Source: COE1 sp036310845
Lineage (GTDB): Bacteria > Bacillota > Clostridia > Lachnospirales > Lachnospiraceae
Direction: 5' to 3'
Length of the DNA: 51,242 bases
Assembly (NCBI GenBank): GCA_036310845.1
Contig: JAXJRB010000184.1
Span: 1-51,242 of the forward strand
The translations under genes were made by a program, and so were the position numbers. The notes beneath the pieces were generated by a model. That model saw only the letters and a list, made by a program, of their open reading frames with translations. It was not told the DNA's origin and made no database searches. Of the stretch, positions 1 through 9,589 are shown in pieces; within the stretch, counting starts at the first letter, position 1, and each line of letters begins with the position of its first letter.

Positions 1-59
1 AATATCTTTGATTAATATAAACGTAGTGTTGCGGCCAATATAAGAGCTTTTGTTATATT

Positions 60-250
60 CAGTTTGATGATAAAAGCAATCTGACTGTCCTGCTATGCTA
101 TGTCTGAACCATGCCGACCACTTGCAACTTGCGTTGTTCGTTGATACGGCGTTCGCCGTATTGTTCCGTGTCTAAAGTTGCACTTGCGTGAGCGAGCTCC
201 CACCGAGCAATTTAGCCACTGTCCAGCATGGCTCACTTTAACACGCAAAC
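60..250. other. GC-richer, highly palindromic segment; possible structured RNA
   Basis: This stretch is clearly richer in G+C than its surroundings and holds several perfect inverted repeats: 123-130 with 175-182 (8 bp), enclosing 144-151 with 154-161 (8 bp, 2-nt loop), then 184-190 with 242-248 (7 bp) and 188-193 with 231-236 (6 bp, a competing or coaxial stem). There is no convincing reading frame. It ends about 40 bases before the rluA start, so on the plus strand it could be a structured leader; it could also be an independent small RNA or a palindromic repeat element. I looked for tRNA, tmRNA, SRP RNA, RNase P and T-box signatures and saw none. Function unknown. Confidence 0.4.
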
Positions 251-288
251 TTGAATTTAACCAACACCACCAGAAAGGTATCTATCCC

Positions 289-1203
289 ATGAATCGAATC
301 TTTTCTTATAGAATATCTGAACAAGAAGAAGGTCTTACCATTGGACAATTTCTAAAAAACAAAGGGTACTCTCATCCTATGCTTGTACACCTAAAAAAAA
401 CAGAACGTGGAATTGTCTTAAATGGTGAATGGAGCTATGTATATATCAAATTAAAAAAAGGGGACGTTCTCGATATTAGCCTCATGGAAACAGAAAGCTC
501 TGAAAACATCCCTTTAACTTCTATTACATTGGATGAGTTTATGAAAATGGTCGTTTACGAAGATGAAGATATTCTCGTTCTAAATAAACCCGCAGGTCTC
601 CCTGTTCATCCATCCATGGGACATCACGAGGATACACTTGCAAACTATTGTGCATATTACTTTCACGAACTACAAAAAGTAAACAGCGGCTTTATTTTCC
701 GATGCGTAAACCGTCTCGACCGTGATACCTCCGGTCTTGTTTTGATTGCCAAAAACATGTTTAGTAGTGCCCGCTTATCCACTCAACAATTGAACCGAGA
801 AATTCACCGCACCTATATGGCAATTGTAACTGGTGTTACTCCAGAATCCGGCACTATAAATCTTCCTATTGCCAGAAAGGAAGCCTCTGTGATTGAGCGT
901 TGTATTGATATGGAGCGTGGAGAAAATGCTATTACACATTACACACGTCTCGACAGCAAAAACGATTATTCGTTACTAAAAATCCAGTTAGAAACAGGGC
1001 GTACTCATCAGATTCGTGTTCATATGAAAGCTATCGGACATCCTCTGCCCGGTGACTTTTTATACAATCCTGAATATACACACATCAAAAGACAGGCACT
1101 TCATTCCTATCGTTTAGAATTCTTTCATCCGATTACAAACGAAGCCCTGTCCTTTACCCAAAATCCACCGGAAGATTTTTTCTTCCTTCCATGGGACATC
1201 TAA
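289..1203 (+). CDS. RluA-family pseudouridine synthase
   Basis: Predicted 304-residue pseudouridine synthase that isomerises uridine in rRNA or tRNA. The N-terminal about 85 residues resemble the S4-like RNA-binding region of RluA/RluD proteins (GIVLNGEW, KLKKGDVL). The catalytic domain carries EDILVLNKPAGLPVHPS and NRLDRDTSGL, whose first Asp is the catalytic residue. The usual HRLD is NRLD here, a tolerated variant. RTHQIRVHMKAIGHPLPGD is the conserved late motif. I chose the ATG at 289 because AGAAAGG lies about 10 nt upstream and the family N-terminus begins there; an in-frame start at 178 would add 37 residues with no family similarity. It is the only plus-strand gene at this end. Which RNA position is modified cannot be told. 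Confidence 0.9.
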   Translation: MNRIFSYRISEQEEGLTIGQFLKNKGYSHPMLVHLKKTERGIVLNGEWSYVYIKLKKGDVLDISLMETESSENIPLTSITLDEFMKMVVYEDEDILVLNKPAGLPVHPSMGHHEDTLANYCAYYFHELQKVNSGFIFRCVNRLDRDTSGLVLIAKNMFSSARLSTQQLNREIHRTYMAIVTGVTPESGTINLPIARKEASVIERCIDMERGENAITHYTRLDSKNDYSLLKIQLETGRTHQIRVHMKAIGHPLPGDFLYNPEYTHIKRQALHSYRLEFFHPITNEALSFTQNPPEDFFFLPWDI

Positions 1204-1217
1204 TTCTTATAAATAGT

Positions 1218-1262
1218 AAAAACACAATGCATTTTATTTTCTCTAAATACATTGTGTTTTTT
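1218..1262. terminator. Bidirectional intrinsic terminator
   Basis: A stem of AAAACACAATG and CATTGTGTTTT around an A/T-rich loop, with T runs on both strands. It lies 15 nt after the rluA stop and can also end minus-strand transcription coming from the MerR gene. Confidence 0.8.
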
Positions 1263-1382
1263 ATCACTATATTATGTTTTAACAGAACAATCTATTTTTT
1301 GTACCTTTACAATAACCATATATGCATTGTAAACAGATATAATTATTCAGTATCCCATAATCACGCTAAAAACCTATTCTGG

Positions 1383-2126
1383 TTAATTATAAACAGATAA
1401 CACAATCAGCAAGAATAGAATCAGCAAAAAAATACCTATTCCAATCCACTTAATAACCTTGGCTGCTTTGGGATACTTCTTTCCAAGAAAATATAATGGT
1501 AATCCAAATATGGAATAAACTAGAATCCATTTAAATGGAAGTAAAAATCCATCTATAAACTCTTCTATCGTCCTCTCTGTCAGCAAGCAGTTTACAATTC
1601 CGGTTGCTATACAAATCCCGATTGCATTTCGCAAGGCTTCTATTTTACCACAGCTTAAATTACCATCTCTGTCTGCAAGGTTAAATTGTTTCAATATTAT
1701 CTTTTTCTCGTATTTTATCGTATCATTTACAATATCAAGAAAACGACTCCCTGCTTTCTCCTGCACTTGAATTTCTTCCCAATAATAGGTTTCATCAAAA
1801 CTATTAATATCTTCCTGTCTAAATTGTATCTTTTTGCAGATTTTTATTGCTCCATCCAATTCCTTTATTCTTTCCTGCAAATCAGCTACATTTTTTTCTA
1901 TCACTTCTTGCAAAGAAGCTTTTTCATCAAGAAGCTCTTTGATATCCGCTACTGATAATCCTATCTTTCTAAGCACAATTACTTTTTTCAATACTGCAAT
2001 ATCCTCATTGCTATACTCGCGATATGCATTACCATTTCTCGACGGAGTTATCAACTTCTCTTTTTCATAAAAACGAATCGTCGCTCTCGGAATCTCTAAT
2101 GCTTGCTCTACCTCTTTTATTGTCAT
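1383..2126 (-). CDS. MerR-family regulator with C-terminal transmembrane hairpin
   Basis: 247 residues. Residues 1-70 form a MerR winged helix-turn-helix (MTIKEVEQALEIPRATIRFYEKEKLI, then YREYSNEDI and a wing ending in LRKIGLSVADIKELL). Residues about 72-105 form the dimerising coiled coil. The effector region is followed by two hydrophobic helices near 193-213 and 224-245 separated by a basic turn (GKKYPKAAK). Ordinary MerR proteins are soluble, so this one is probably anchored in the membrane and may sense an envelope or lipid signal. No Cys pattern typical of metal-sensing MerR proteins is seen. It lies downstream of carB in the same direction but has its own promoter with a 19-bp spacer, so it probably controls itself. 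The target beyond its own gene is unknown. Confidence 0.85.
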   Translation of the reverse strand: MTIKEVEQALEIPRATIRFYEKEKLITPSRNGNAYREYSNEDIAVLKKVIVLRKIGLSVADIKELLDEKASLQEVIEKNVADLQERIKELDGAIKICKKIQFRQEDINSFDETYYWEEIQVQEKAGSRFLDIVNDTIKYEKKIILKQFNLADRDGNLSCGKIEALRNAIGICIATGIVNCLLTERTIEEFIDGFLLPFKWILVYSIFGLPLYFLGKKYPKAAKVIKWIGIGIFLLILFLLIVLSVYN

Positions 2127-2150
2127 CGTTTATTCCTCCTTTTTTCACAC

Positions 2151-2181
2151 ATTATAAGGTATAAACAAGGTTTACAGTCAA
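2151..2181 (-). promoter_or_regulatory. MerR-type promoter and operator of the MerR gene
   Basis: On the minus strand, -35 TTGACT (2176-2181) and -10 TATAAT (2151-2156) are separated by 19 bp, the overlong spacing typical of MerR-activated promoters. Inside the spacer lies a near-perfect dyad, TGTAAAC-CTT-GTTTATA (2160-2176), as expected for a MerR operator. An AAGGAGG-type ribosome site follows just before the start codon. Confidence 0.75.
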
Positions 2182-2198
2182 GAACAACTTCTCACATT

Positions 2199-5100
2199 CT
2201 ATTCATTTATTGTTGAAACACCTATGGTTATCTCTTCCAACACATCAAGTAACACTCTAACGGTATCCAATGAAGTAAACATCGTTACGTTGTTTTCTAT
2301 CGCAGTCCTTCTGATTGCCAAACCATCTTCATAATGAATACCTGACAAAATAGCACGCGTATTTATTACATAGCTTACATAACCAGTACGTATTGCTTCT
2401 AAAATTTCTGTACTATTTTCACTAAGCTTCCTACGAATACGAGTACGAATTCCATGTGCCTTTAAAAACTCACCCGTACCAACTGTCGCTTCAATGTTAA
2501 AGCCCATATCATAGAATCTCTTAACCAAAGGTAAGGCTTCTTCCTTATCTTCATCGGCCAACGTGACTACTACCGTTCCATAATTCTGCATCTTAACACC
2601 AGAAGCAATCAATGCTTTGTACATAGCACGCGGAAGCTTTTCATCATAACCAATTGCTTCTCCTGTAGATTTCATTTCCGGTGACAGATAGGCATCCATA
2701 CCATTCAACTTTGCAAATGAGAAAGCAGGCGCCTTTACATACCATCTCTTTTTTTCTTGCGGATAGCTTCCATTGATTCCCTGCTCCTTTAAGCTTGTTC
2801 CAAGAATTACTTTTGTTGCTATATCTGCCAACGGATATCCGGTTGCTTTGGATAAAAATGGTACTGTTCGCGATGAACGTGGATTTACTTCGATAATATA
2901 TACATTTTCGTCTTTATCTACAATAAATTGTATGTTAAACAAGCCCACAATACCTATTCCGACACCTAGCTTTTTTGCATATTCCAGTATCGTTTCCTTC
3001 ACTTTATTTGAAATGCTAAAGCTTGGATACACGCTTATGGAATCCCCTGAATGAACACCTGTTCGCTCCACAAGCTCCATAATTCCCGGAACAAACACAT
3101 CCGTTCCATCACAAATGGCATCAATTTCCACTTCCTTGCCACAGATGTATTTATCTACAAGCACTGGCTTATCTTCAGCAATTTCCACAGCAGTTTTTAA
3201 ATATTGTCGTAATTGTTCTTCCTTTGCTACTATCTGCATCGCACGGCCACCAAGTACAAAGCTTGGACGTACAAGCACCGGATACCCAATCTCTTCTGCT
3301 GCCGTTACTCCATCCTCAATATTAGTGACAGCTTGCCCCTTTGGCTGTGGTATCAAAAGCTGTGAAAGCATTTTTTCAAAAGCATCTCTATTTTCTGCTT
3401 TATCAATAGCCGCGCAATCTGTTCCTATGATTTTCACCCCTCGTTCTTCCAAAGGCTGTGCAAGATTGACTGCTGTTTGTCCTCCTAGCGATGCAATGAC
3501 TCCATCTGGCTTTTCCAACGCAATCACATTCATCACATCTTCTACACAAAGCGGTTCAAAATACAACTTATCCGATGTCGTATAATCCGTAGATACGGTT
3601 TCCGGATTGTTGTTTATAATAATCGCTTCATAGCCTGCTTCCTTTATGGTTTTGACTGCATGCACAGTAGAATAATCAAACTCTACACCTTGACCGATAC
3701 GAATTGGTCCCGAACCAAGCACTATAATCTTCTTCCTATTTTCTACTACAGACTCATTCTCTAATTCATAAGTGGAATAAAAATACGGAACATAACTCTC
3801 AAATTCGGATGCACAGGTATCAATCATCTTATAAACAGGGAATATACTCAAATCCTTGCGCAATTCGAATATATCTAGCTCACTTTTATTCCAAATCCGT
3901 GCAATCGCTTTATCTGAAAAGCCCATTTTCTTAGCATGATACAAACGCTCACTATCCAAAGGATGTCGCTTTAATTCACATTCCATATCAACAATCTTTT
4001 GCATTTTATCTAAGAAAAATTGATCTATTTTTGTCCACATTGCAATTGTTGATACCTCACATCCCCGACGTAGCAACTCAGCAATGGCATAAATACGGTC
4101 ATCTGTACCTATTTTAATGTAGCTTATTAAATCCTCCGTTTTTTCTTTTTCAAACTTCTCCATATATAAATGATTTACGCCAATCTCCAAAGAACGAATC
4201 GCTTTTAGAAAACTCTCCTCGAAGGTTCTGCCTACGCTCATAACTTCTCCGGTTGCCTTCATCTGTGTGCCAAGATTTTGATTGGCATCTGTAAACTTAT
4301 CAAAAGGAAAACGTGGCATCTTTGTTACTACATAATCAAGTGCCGGCTCAAAGGATGCAGGTGTATTTACCAGCATAATCTCATCTAAGGTCATTCCAAC
4401 ACTGATTTTGGCAGATACTCTGGCAATCGGATACCCGCTTGCTTTAGATGCCAGCGCAGAAGAACGAGATACTCTTGGATTTACTTCTATCAAGTAATAC
4501 TGAAAGGAATCCGGATCCAATGCAAACTGCACGTTACATCCACCTTCTACCTTTAGTGAACGGATAATTTTTAACGCACTGTCACGCAACATCTGATACT
4601 CTTTATTGGTTAATGTCTGTGATGGACATACAACAATAGAATCTCCTGTATGAATTCCTACTGGGTCTAAATTCTCCATATTACATACCGTAATTGCTGT
4701 ATCATTTGCATCTCTGATTACTTCATACTCAATTTCCTTAAATCCCTTAATACTTTTTTCAATTAATACTTGATGAACTGGAGATAAAGCAAGCGCATTT
4801 TTGATTAAACTCTCAAATTCCTGCTCATTATCCGCAAAGCCGCCACCTGTTCCACCTAATGTGAACGCAGGTCTTAAAACAACAGGATAACCTATTTTTT
4901 TTGCCACTATAACGGCTTCCTCTACATCATTAGCAATGGCTGAAGGCAAAACAGGCTCTCCTAATTCCTCACAAAGCTCTTTGAACAATTCTCTATCCTC
5001 TGCACGTTCAATACTCTTACTACTGGTTCCTAGTAATTCTACCTGACATTCCTTTAGGATTCCTTTTTTCTCCAACTGCATCGCCAGATTCAGCCCCGTC

Positions 5101-5378
5101 TGACCGCCGATACCTGGCACAATGGCATCCGGACGCTCATGCCGTACGATTTTAGCAATGTATTCTAAAGTTAAGGGTTCCATATATACTTTATCTGCAA
5201 TGGTTGTGTCTGTCATAATGGTTGCAGGATTGGAATTACACAGAATCACCTCATAGCCTTCTTCCTTTAAAGCAAGGCACGCCTGTGTACCAGCATAATC
5301 AAATTCTGCTGCCTGACCAATCACAATCGGTCCAGAACCAATGACTAGTATTTTCTTTAAATCAGTTCTTTTCGCCAT
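2199..5378 (-). CDS. carB: Carbamoyl phosphate synthetase large subunit
   Basis: Full-length 1,059-residue CarB. It makes carbamoyl phosphate from bicarbonate, two ATP and ammonia delivered by CarA, feeding pyrimidine and arginine synthesis. The two homologous ATP-grasp halves are visible: the first starts KKILVIGSGPIVIGQAAEFDYAG, the second KKIIVLGSGPIRIGQGVEFDYS near residue 555. Each has the GGQT motif (GIGGQTGLNLA, SLGGQTAVNLA) and a metal-binding EVNPR motif. The last about 125 residues are the MGS-like allosteric domain. The start overlaps the end of carA by 17 bp, which points to translational coupling. It is the last gene of the purC-carB operon; no strong terminator was seen before the MerR promoter. 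Confidence 0.97.
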   Translation of the reverse strand: MAKRTDLKKILVIGSGPIVIGQAAEFDYAGTQACLALKEEGYEVILCNSNPATIMTDTTIADKVYMEPLTLEYIAKIVRHERPDAIVPGIGGQTGLNLAMQLEKKGILKECQVELLGTSSKSIERAEDRELFKELCEELGEPVLPSAIANDVEEAVIVAKKIGYPVVLRPAFTLGGTGGGFADNEQEFESLIKNALALSPVHQVLIEKSIKGFKEIEYEVIRDANDTAITVCNMENLDPVGIHTGDSIVVCPSQTLTNKEYQMLRDSALKIIRSLKVEGGCNVQFALDPDSFQYYLIEVNPRVSRSSALASKASGYPIARVSAKISVGMTLDEIMLVNTPASFEPALDYVVTKMPRFPFDKFTDANQNLGTQMKATGEVMSVGRTFEESFLKAIRSLEIGVNHLYMEKFEKEKTEDLISYIKIGTDDRIYAIAELLRRGCEVSTIAMWTKIDQFFLDKMQKIVDMECELKRHPLDSERLYHAKKMGFSDKAIARIWNKSELDIFELRKDLSIFPVYKMIDTCASEFESYVPYFYSTYELENESVVENRKKIIVLGSGPIRIGQGVEFDYSTVHAVKTIKEAGYEAIIINNNPETVSTDYTTSDKLYFEPLCVEDVMNVIALEKPDGVIASLGGQTAVNLAQPLEERGVKIIGTDCAAIDKAENRDAFEKMLSQLLIPQPKGQAVTNIEDGVTAAEEIGYPVLVRPSFVLGGRAMQIVAKEEQLRQYLKTAVEIAEDKPVLVDKYICGKEVEIDAICDGTDVFVPGIMELVERTGVHSGDSISVYPSFSISNKVKETILEYAKKLGVGIGIVGLFNIQFIVDKDENVYIIEVNPRSSRTVPFLSKATGYPLADIATKVILGTSLKEQGINGSYPQEKKRWYVKAPAFSFAKLNGMDAYLSPEMKSTGEAIGYDEKLPRAMYKALIASGVKMQNYGTVVVTLADEDKEEALPLVKRFYDMGFNIEATVGTGEFLKAHGIRTRIRRKLSENSTEILEAIRTGYVSYVINTRAILSGIHYEDGLAIRRTAIENNVTMFTSLDTVRVLLDVLEEITIGVSTINE

Positions 5379-6462
5379 CTCTTGTTCCCTCCATCATTTC
5401 TATAAATTGGTCAAACAAATACACACTATCCTGTGGTCCCGGTGCACTTTCCGGATGATACTGCACACAAAAAACTTGATCTGCTTTGCATGCAACACCC
5501 TCCACCGTTCCATCCAACAGATTCAAGTGTGTTACCTCTAATTCCGTATTAGCAATACTCTCTGCCGCTACCGCATAAGAATGATTCTGTGAAGTAATCT
5601 CAATCTTTCCTGTCAAAAGATTCTTTACCGGATGATTTCCACCCCTGTGACCAAACTTTAACTTATAGGTCTTTGCACCATACGCAAGCGAAATAATCTG
5701 ATGACCAAGACAGATACCAAACATAGGATATTTGCCTCGCAAGTCTCTAACAAGCTGTATTACCTTTTCCACATCCGTGGGGTCACCTGGTCCATTCGAC
5801 AAAAAAATACCATTTGGTTTTAAATCATCTACCATCGATGACGTTACATCCCATGGCAAAACCGTCACATTACAGCCTTTTTGATTTAAGCATCGCACAA
5901 TATTTTGCTTCATACCACAATCAATCGCCACTACATGGTACTTTGCATTTTGTATCAAATATTGACAGCTCTCTTTTCTACTCACAACAGCCACTGCGTC
6001 TCTTGGCATTTCATAATTCTTCAGCCTGTCAAGACCATCCTGTAAAGAAGTTTCCATATCTGTTATTAGAACTTTTCGACTTCCCAAGTCACGTATAGAA
6101 CGAACCAACTTTCTAGTATCTATTCCATATATTCCCGGAATATGATATTTTTCCATAAGCTCCGCTAAGGTATATTTACTACGAAAATTGGATGGAGTAT
6201 CGTTATAATCCCTTACAACCAGACCACCAATGGTCGGTATTTCTGTTTCAAAATCATCCTCTGCGATTCCATAGTTTCCTATCAACGGATATGCCATTAC
6301 AACTGTCTGATTATGATAAGATGGATCCGAAACAATCTCCTGATAGCCTACGGGTGAGGTGTTGAAAACAATCTCCGTTATCCTATCCTGCTTACTCCCA
6401 AATCCATATCCATAGTATTCACTACCATCTTCCAGAATCAATTTTCTATTAAAATTCATCAT
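5362..6462 (-). CDS. carA: Carbamoyl phosphate synthetase small (glutaminase) subunit
   Basis: Hydrolyses glutamine and channels ammonia to CarB. The N-terminal CarA domain begins NRKLILEDGSEYYGYGFG. The class I amidotransferase domain has the nucleophile Cys in GICLGHQ and the His/Glu pair in CVQYHPESAPGP. I placed the start at the first ATG of an ATG-ATG pair (6462), 8 nt after AGAGGTGG; starting farther upstream would add about 49 residues unlike CarA and overlap purF. The product is 366 residues, normal for the family. It follows purF by 34 bp and overlaps carB, and it is one of three glutamine amidotransferases in this operon. Confidence 0.95.
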   Translation of the reverse strand: MMNFNRKLILEDGSEYYGYGFGSKQDRITEIVFNTSPVGYQEIVSDPSYHNQTVVMAYPLIGNYGIAEDDFETEIPTIGGLVVRDYNDTPSNFRSKYTLAELMEKYHIPGIYGIDTRKLVRSIRDLGSRKVLITDMETSLQDGLDRLKNYEMPRDAVAVVSRKESCQYLIQNAKYHVVAIDCGMKQNIVRCLNQKGCNVTVLPWDVTSSMVDDLKPNGIFLSNGPGDPTDVEKVIQLVRDLRGKYPMFGICLGHQIISLAYGAKTYKLKFGHRGGNHPVKNLLTGKIEITSQNHSYAVAAESIANTELEVTHLNLLDGTVEGVACKADQVFCVQYHPESAPGPQDSVYLFDQFIEMMEGTRDGEKN

Positions 6463-6496
6463 AATACTTGCCACCTCTTTGTCATCATCAATATTC

Positions 6497-7927
6497 TTAT
6501 ACTGTTGTCTGGAATTTTTCGGATATTTTCCTTTCAAATCGGTCTTTTCTAAGATCTGTAGGAATCTTCGTCGGATATTTCCCATGGAAGCAAGCCGCAC
6601 AATAATCATGATTTCCTACTAATTTGTCAAGCTGTTCAATCGGCAAATACCCTAATGTATCTACACCTATGATTTCCGCAATTTCTTCCATACTGTGATG
6701 ACATGCAATCAAGTTTTCCTCTGAGTCAATATCCGTACCATAATAACAAGGATGTAAAAATGGTGGAGCTGAAATTCTCATATGTATCTCTTTTGCTCCT
6801 GCATCCCGTAATAACTTTACAATACGCTTGCTGGTTGTTCCTCTGACAATAGAATCGTCAATCAGCACAACCCTTTTCCCTTCTATTACATTCTTTACAG
6901 GACTCAGTTTTATCCTTACCTTATCTAGTCTTTCATTTTGTCCCGGAGAAATAAAAGTTCTTCCTATATATTTGTTCTTTATCAAACCAATTCCATACGG
7001 AATACCCGAAGCTATTGAAAAGCCCAAAGCCGCTTCCAGCCCACTGTCCGGTACGCCAATCACAATATCTGCTTCTGCCGGATAGTTTTCTGCCAGTATT
7101 TTTCCAGCCTGTATACGGGATTTGGATACAGAAACATCATCGATTACAGAATCCGGTCTAGCAAAATAAATATACTCAAATATGCATGTCTTTCTATTTA
7201 CCTTTTCACAATGTTCTTTTCTTGACTCTACTCCATTCTCACTAAATACCAAAATCTCTCCTGGTAATACATCTCTTATAAATTCTGCACCTACTGCAGA
7301 TAACGCACAGCTCTCCGATGCTATGACATAACCCCCATCTGGCACTTTTCCATAGCATAAAGGGCGAAAACCGTAAGGATCCCTTGCTGCAATCATTTTT
7401 GTAGAGGACATCAAAATCAAGGAATACGCCCCTTCCAGTAAATCCATCGCCTTACTTACCGCTTCTTCAATGCTTGGTGTCTTAAGTCTTTCCCTAGTAA
7501 CTACATAGGCAATAGTTTCCGTATCACTTGTTGTATGAAAAATAGCACCAGACAATTCCAGTTTATCTCTTAACTCAAGTGCATTACTAAGATTTCCATT
7601 GTGCGCCAATGCCATCTTACCCTTCTGATGATTGACTTCAATCGGCTGACAGTTATTTCTTGTTGTTCCTCCAGTTGTTCCATATCTGACATGACCTACT
7701 GCCATATTTCCAGTGGACAAATGAGCCAAGATATCTTTAGAAAAGACCTCACTTACTAATCCCAAATCCTTATAGGCAGAAAACACACCATCGTCGTTTA
7801 CGACAATACCACAACTTTCCTGTCCTCGATGTTGCAACGCATATAATCCATAATAAACACTGCTTGCAACATCCTCTTTTCGTGTACTCACCACTCCGAA
7901 TACACCACATTCCTCATGAATAGCCAT
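6497..7927 (-). CDS. purF: Amidophosphoribosyltransferase (Fe-S type)
   Basis: First committed enzyme of purine synthesis: PRPP plus glutamine give phosphoribosylamine. The N-terminal Ntn glutaminase has its nucleophile in HEECGVFG (Cys7), so a short propeptide must be removed. The PRPP loop VVLIDDSIVRGTTS is present. Four cysteines (KTCIFEY, LIACHHS, and YCAAC near the C-terminus) match the 4Fe-4S ligands of Bacillus-type PurF, so an oxygen-labile cluster is expected. Length 476. The ATG at 7927 has AGGAGG 10 nt upstream. It lies 32 bp after pyrG and 34 bp before carA in the same operon. Confidence 0.96.
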   Translation of the reverse strand: MAIHEECGVFGVVSTRKEDVASSVYYGLYALQHRGQESCGIVVNDDGVFSAYKDLGLVSEVFSKDILAHLSTGNMAVGHVRYGTTGGTTRNNCQPIEVNHQKGKMALAHNGNLSNALELRDKLELSGAIFHTTSDTETIAYVVTRERLKTPSIEEAVSKAMDLLEGAYSLILMSSTKMIAARDPYGFRPLCYGKVPDGGYVIASESCALSAVGAEFIRDVLPGEILVFSENGVESRKEHCEKVNRKTCIFEYIYFARPDSVIDDVSVSKSRIQAGKILAENYPAEADIVIGVPDSGLEAALGFSIASGIPYGIGLIKNKYIGRTFISPGQNERLDKVRIKLSPVKNVIEGKRVVLIDDSIVRGTTSKRIVKLLRDAGAKEIHMRISAPPFLHPCYYGTDIDSEENLIACHHSMEEIAEIIGVDTLGYLPIEQLDKLVGNHDYCAACFHGKYPTKIPTDLRKDRFERKISEKFQTTV

Positions 7928-7959
7928 AAGCCCACTTCCTCCTATATCTCTTACATCCT

Positions 7960-9567
7960 TTATTCGCTCTTTGAATGCTCTAATGTAGCTGCAATAAATC
8001 CTTTAAATAATGGATGTGCCTGATTCGGTCTGCTCTTAAATTCCGGATGAAACTGCACGCCTACAAAAAATGGATGTTCCTTTATCTCTACCGTTTCTAC
8101 CAGTCTGTTATCCGGTGAAGTTCCGCTTATCACTAATCCTGCTTCTGTTAAAATATCTCGGTACTTATTGTTAAATTCATAACGATGGCGATGACGTTCA
8201 GAGATTACCTCTGTTCCATAGCATTCTTGCATTTTGGTATCCTTTTTAATTCTACAAGGATAACTTCCTAGACGTAACGTACCTCCTTTGTCAATCTCTT
8301 CACTCTGCCCCGGCATAAAATTTATTACCTTTGTAGTACACTGCTCATCAAACTCTCCGGAATGTGCATCACGCAACCCTGCAACATTTCTTGCAAATTC
8401 TATCACTGCAATTTGCATTCCCAAACAGATACCAAAATATGGTATTTTGTTTTCGCGGGCATATTTTGCAGCCAGAATCATGCCTTCTATGCCACGATTG
8501 CCAAAGCCCCCCGGAACAATAATTCCCTGCAATCCCTTAAATACGACATGCACGTTTTCCTTTGAAATCGTCTCTGAGTCAATCCAATGGATATTTACAA
8601 AAGTACTCCATTCATAACCTGCATGGCTCATGGCCTCTGCCACTGACAAATACGCATCATGAAGCTTTACATACTTACCTACAAGCCCAATATGAACCTC
8701 CTTGGAACGTTTTCGGATTCGCTCTACCAACTGCTCCCATTCCTTTAAATCCGGTTTCGGAACATCAATGTTAAGTTCTCTACACACAACCGAAGAAAAG
8801 CCCGATTCTTCCAACATAAGTGGAGCCTCATATAGATTGGTTAATGTTCGGTTCTCAATTACGCAATCCTTCTCCACATTACAAAAAAGTGCAATTTTCT
8901 GAAATATAGATTCCTGAAGCGGTTTATCCGAACGCAAGACAATAATATTAGGATTAATTCCCATTCCTCGCAATTCTTTTACAGAATGCTGGGTAGGCTT
9001 AGACTTATGCTCCTCTGATCCACTCAAATATGGCACCAAAGTAACATGTATAAAAAGGCTGTTCTCTCTACCTACTTCCAAAGAAATCTGTCGTACCGCC
9101 TCTAAAAACGGCTGTGATTCAATATCTCCAATGGTACCTCCGATTTCGGTAATTACCACATCCGCATCCGTCTGCTTTCCAACCCTGTATACAAATTCCT
9201 TGATTTCATTTGTGATATGAGGAATTACCTGTACCGTAGAACCTAAATACTCTCCTCTTCTTTCTTTATTTAATACATTCCAGTATACCTTTCCTGTTGT
9301 CAGATTGGAGTATTTATTCAAGTCCTCATCTATAAAACGTTCATAATGCCCCAAATCAAGGTCTGTTTCCGCACCATCTTCCGTAACGTATACCTCTCCA
9401 TGCTGATAAGGACTCATGGTACCCGGATCCACATTGATATATGGATCCAGCTTCTGAGCGGCAACCTTTAATCCTCTTGCCTTCAACAGACGTCCTAAGG
9501 AAGCTGCTGTTATTCCCTTTCCAAGACCGGATACCACGCCCCCGGTCACAAATATATACTTAGCCAT
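7960..9567 (-). CDS. pyrG: CTP synthase
   Basis: Converts UTP, ATP and glutamine to CTP. The N-terminal synthetase domain begins MAKYIFVTGGVVSGLGKGITAA with the nucleotide P-loop. The C-terminal class I glutaminase has Cys in FGICLGMQ and the His-Glu pair in VGVQFHPEF. The ATG at 9567 is used because GAAAAGGAAA lies just upstream and the family always starts at M-x-K-[YF]-[IV]-F-V-T-G; an upstream in-frame codon would overlap purA and add 19 unrelated residues. The product is 535 residues. It is the third gene-group member after purB and purA, 22 bp from purA. Confidence 0.97.
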   Translation of the reverse strand: MAKYIFVTGGVVSGLGKGITAASLGRLLKARGLKVAAQKLDPYINVDPGTMSPYQHGEVYVTEDGAETDLDLGHYERFIDEDLNKYSNLTTGKVYWNVLNKERRGEYLGSTVQVIPHITNEIKEFVYRVGKQTDADVVITEIGGTIGDIESQPFLEAVRQISLEVGRENSLFIHVTLVPYLSGSEEHKSKPTQHSVKELRGMGINPNIIVLRSDKPLQESIFQKIALFCNVEKDCVIENRTLTNLYEAPLMLEESGFSSVVCRELNIDVPKPDLKEWEQLVERIRKRSKEVHIGLVGKYVKLHDAYLSVAEAMSHAGYEWSTFVNIHWIDSETISKENVHVVFKGLQGIIVPGGFGNRGIEGMILAAKYARENKIPYFGICLGMQIAVIEFARNVAGLRDAHSGEFDEQCTTKVINFMPGQSEEIDKGGTLRLGSYPCRIKKDTKMQECYGTEVISERHRHRYEFNNKYRDILTEAGLVISGTSPDNRLVETVEIKEHPFFVGVQFHPEFKSRPNQAHPLFKGFIAATLEHSKSE

Positions 9568-9589
9568 TTTAATTTCCTTTTCGTCTTTC

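Noticed and set aside
1204..1382. Short A/T-rich plus-strand frame after rluA
   Set aside because: It runs through a terminator and encodes a low-complexity hydrophobic peptide without a ribosome site.
3115..3585. 156-codon plus-strand frame opposite carB
   Set aside because: Shadow frame within a conserved enzyme gene; Ser/Thr-rich translation without recognisable features.
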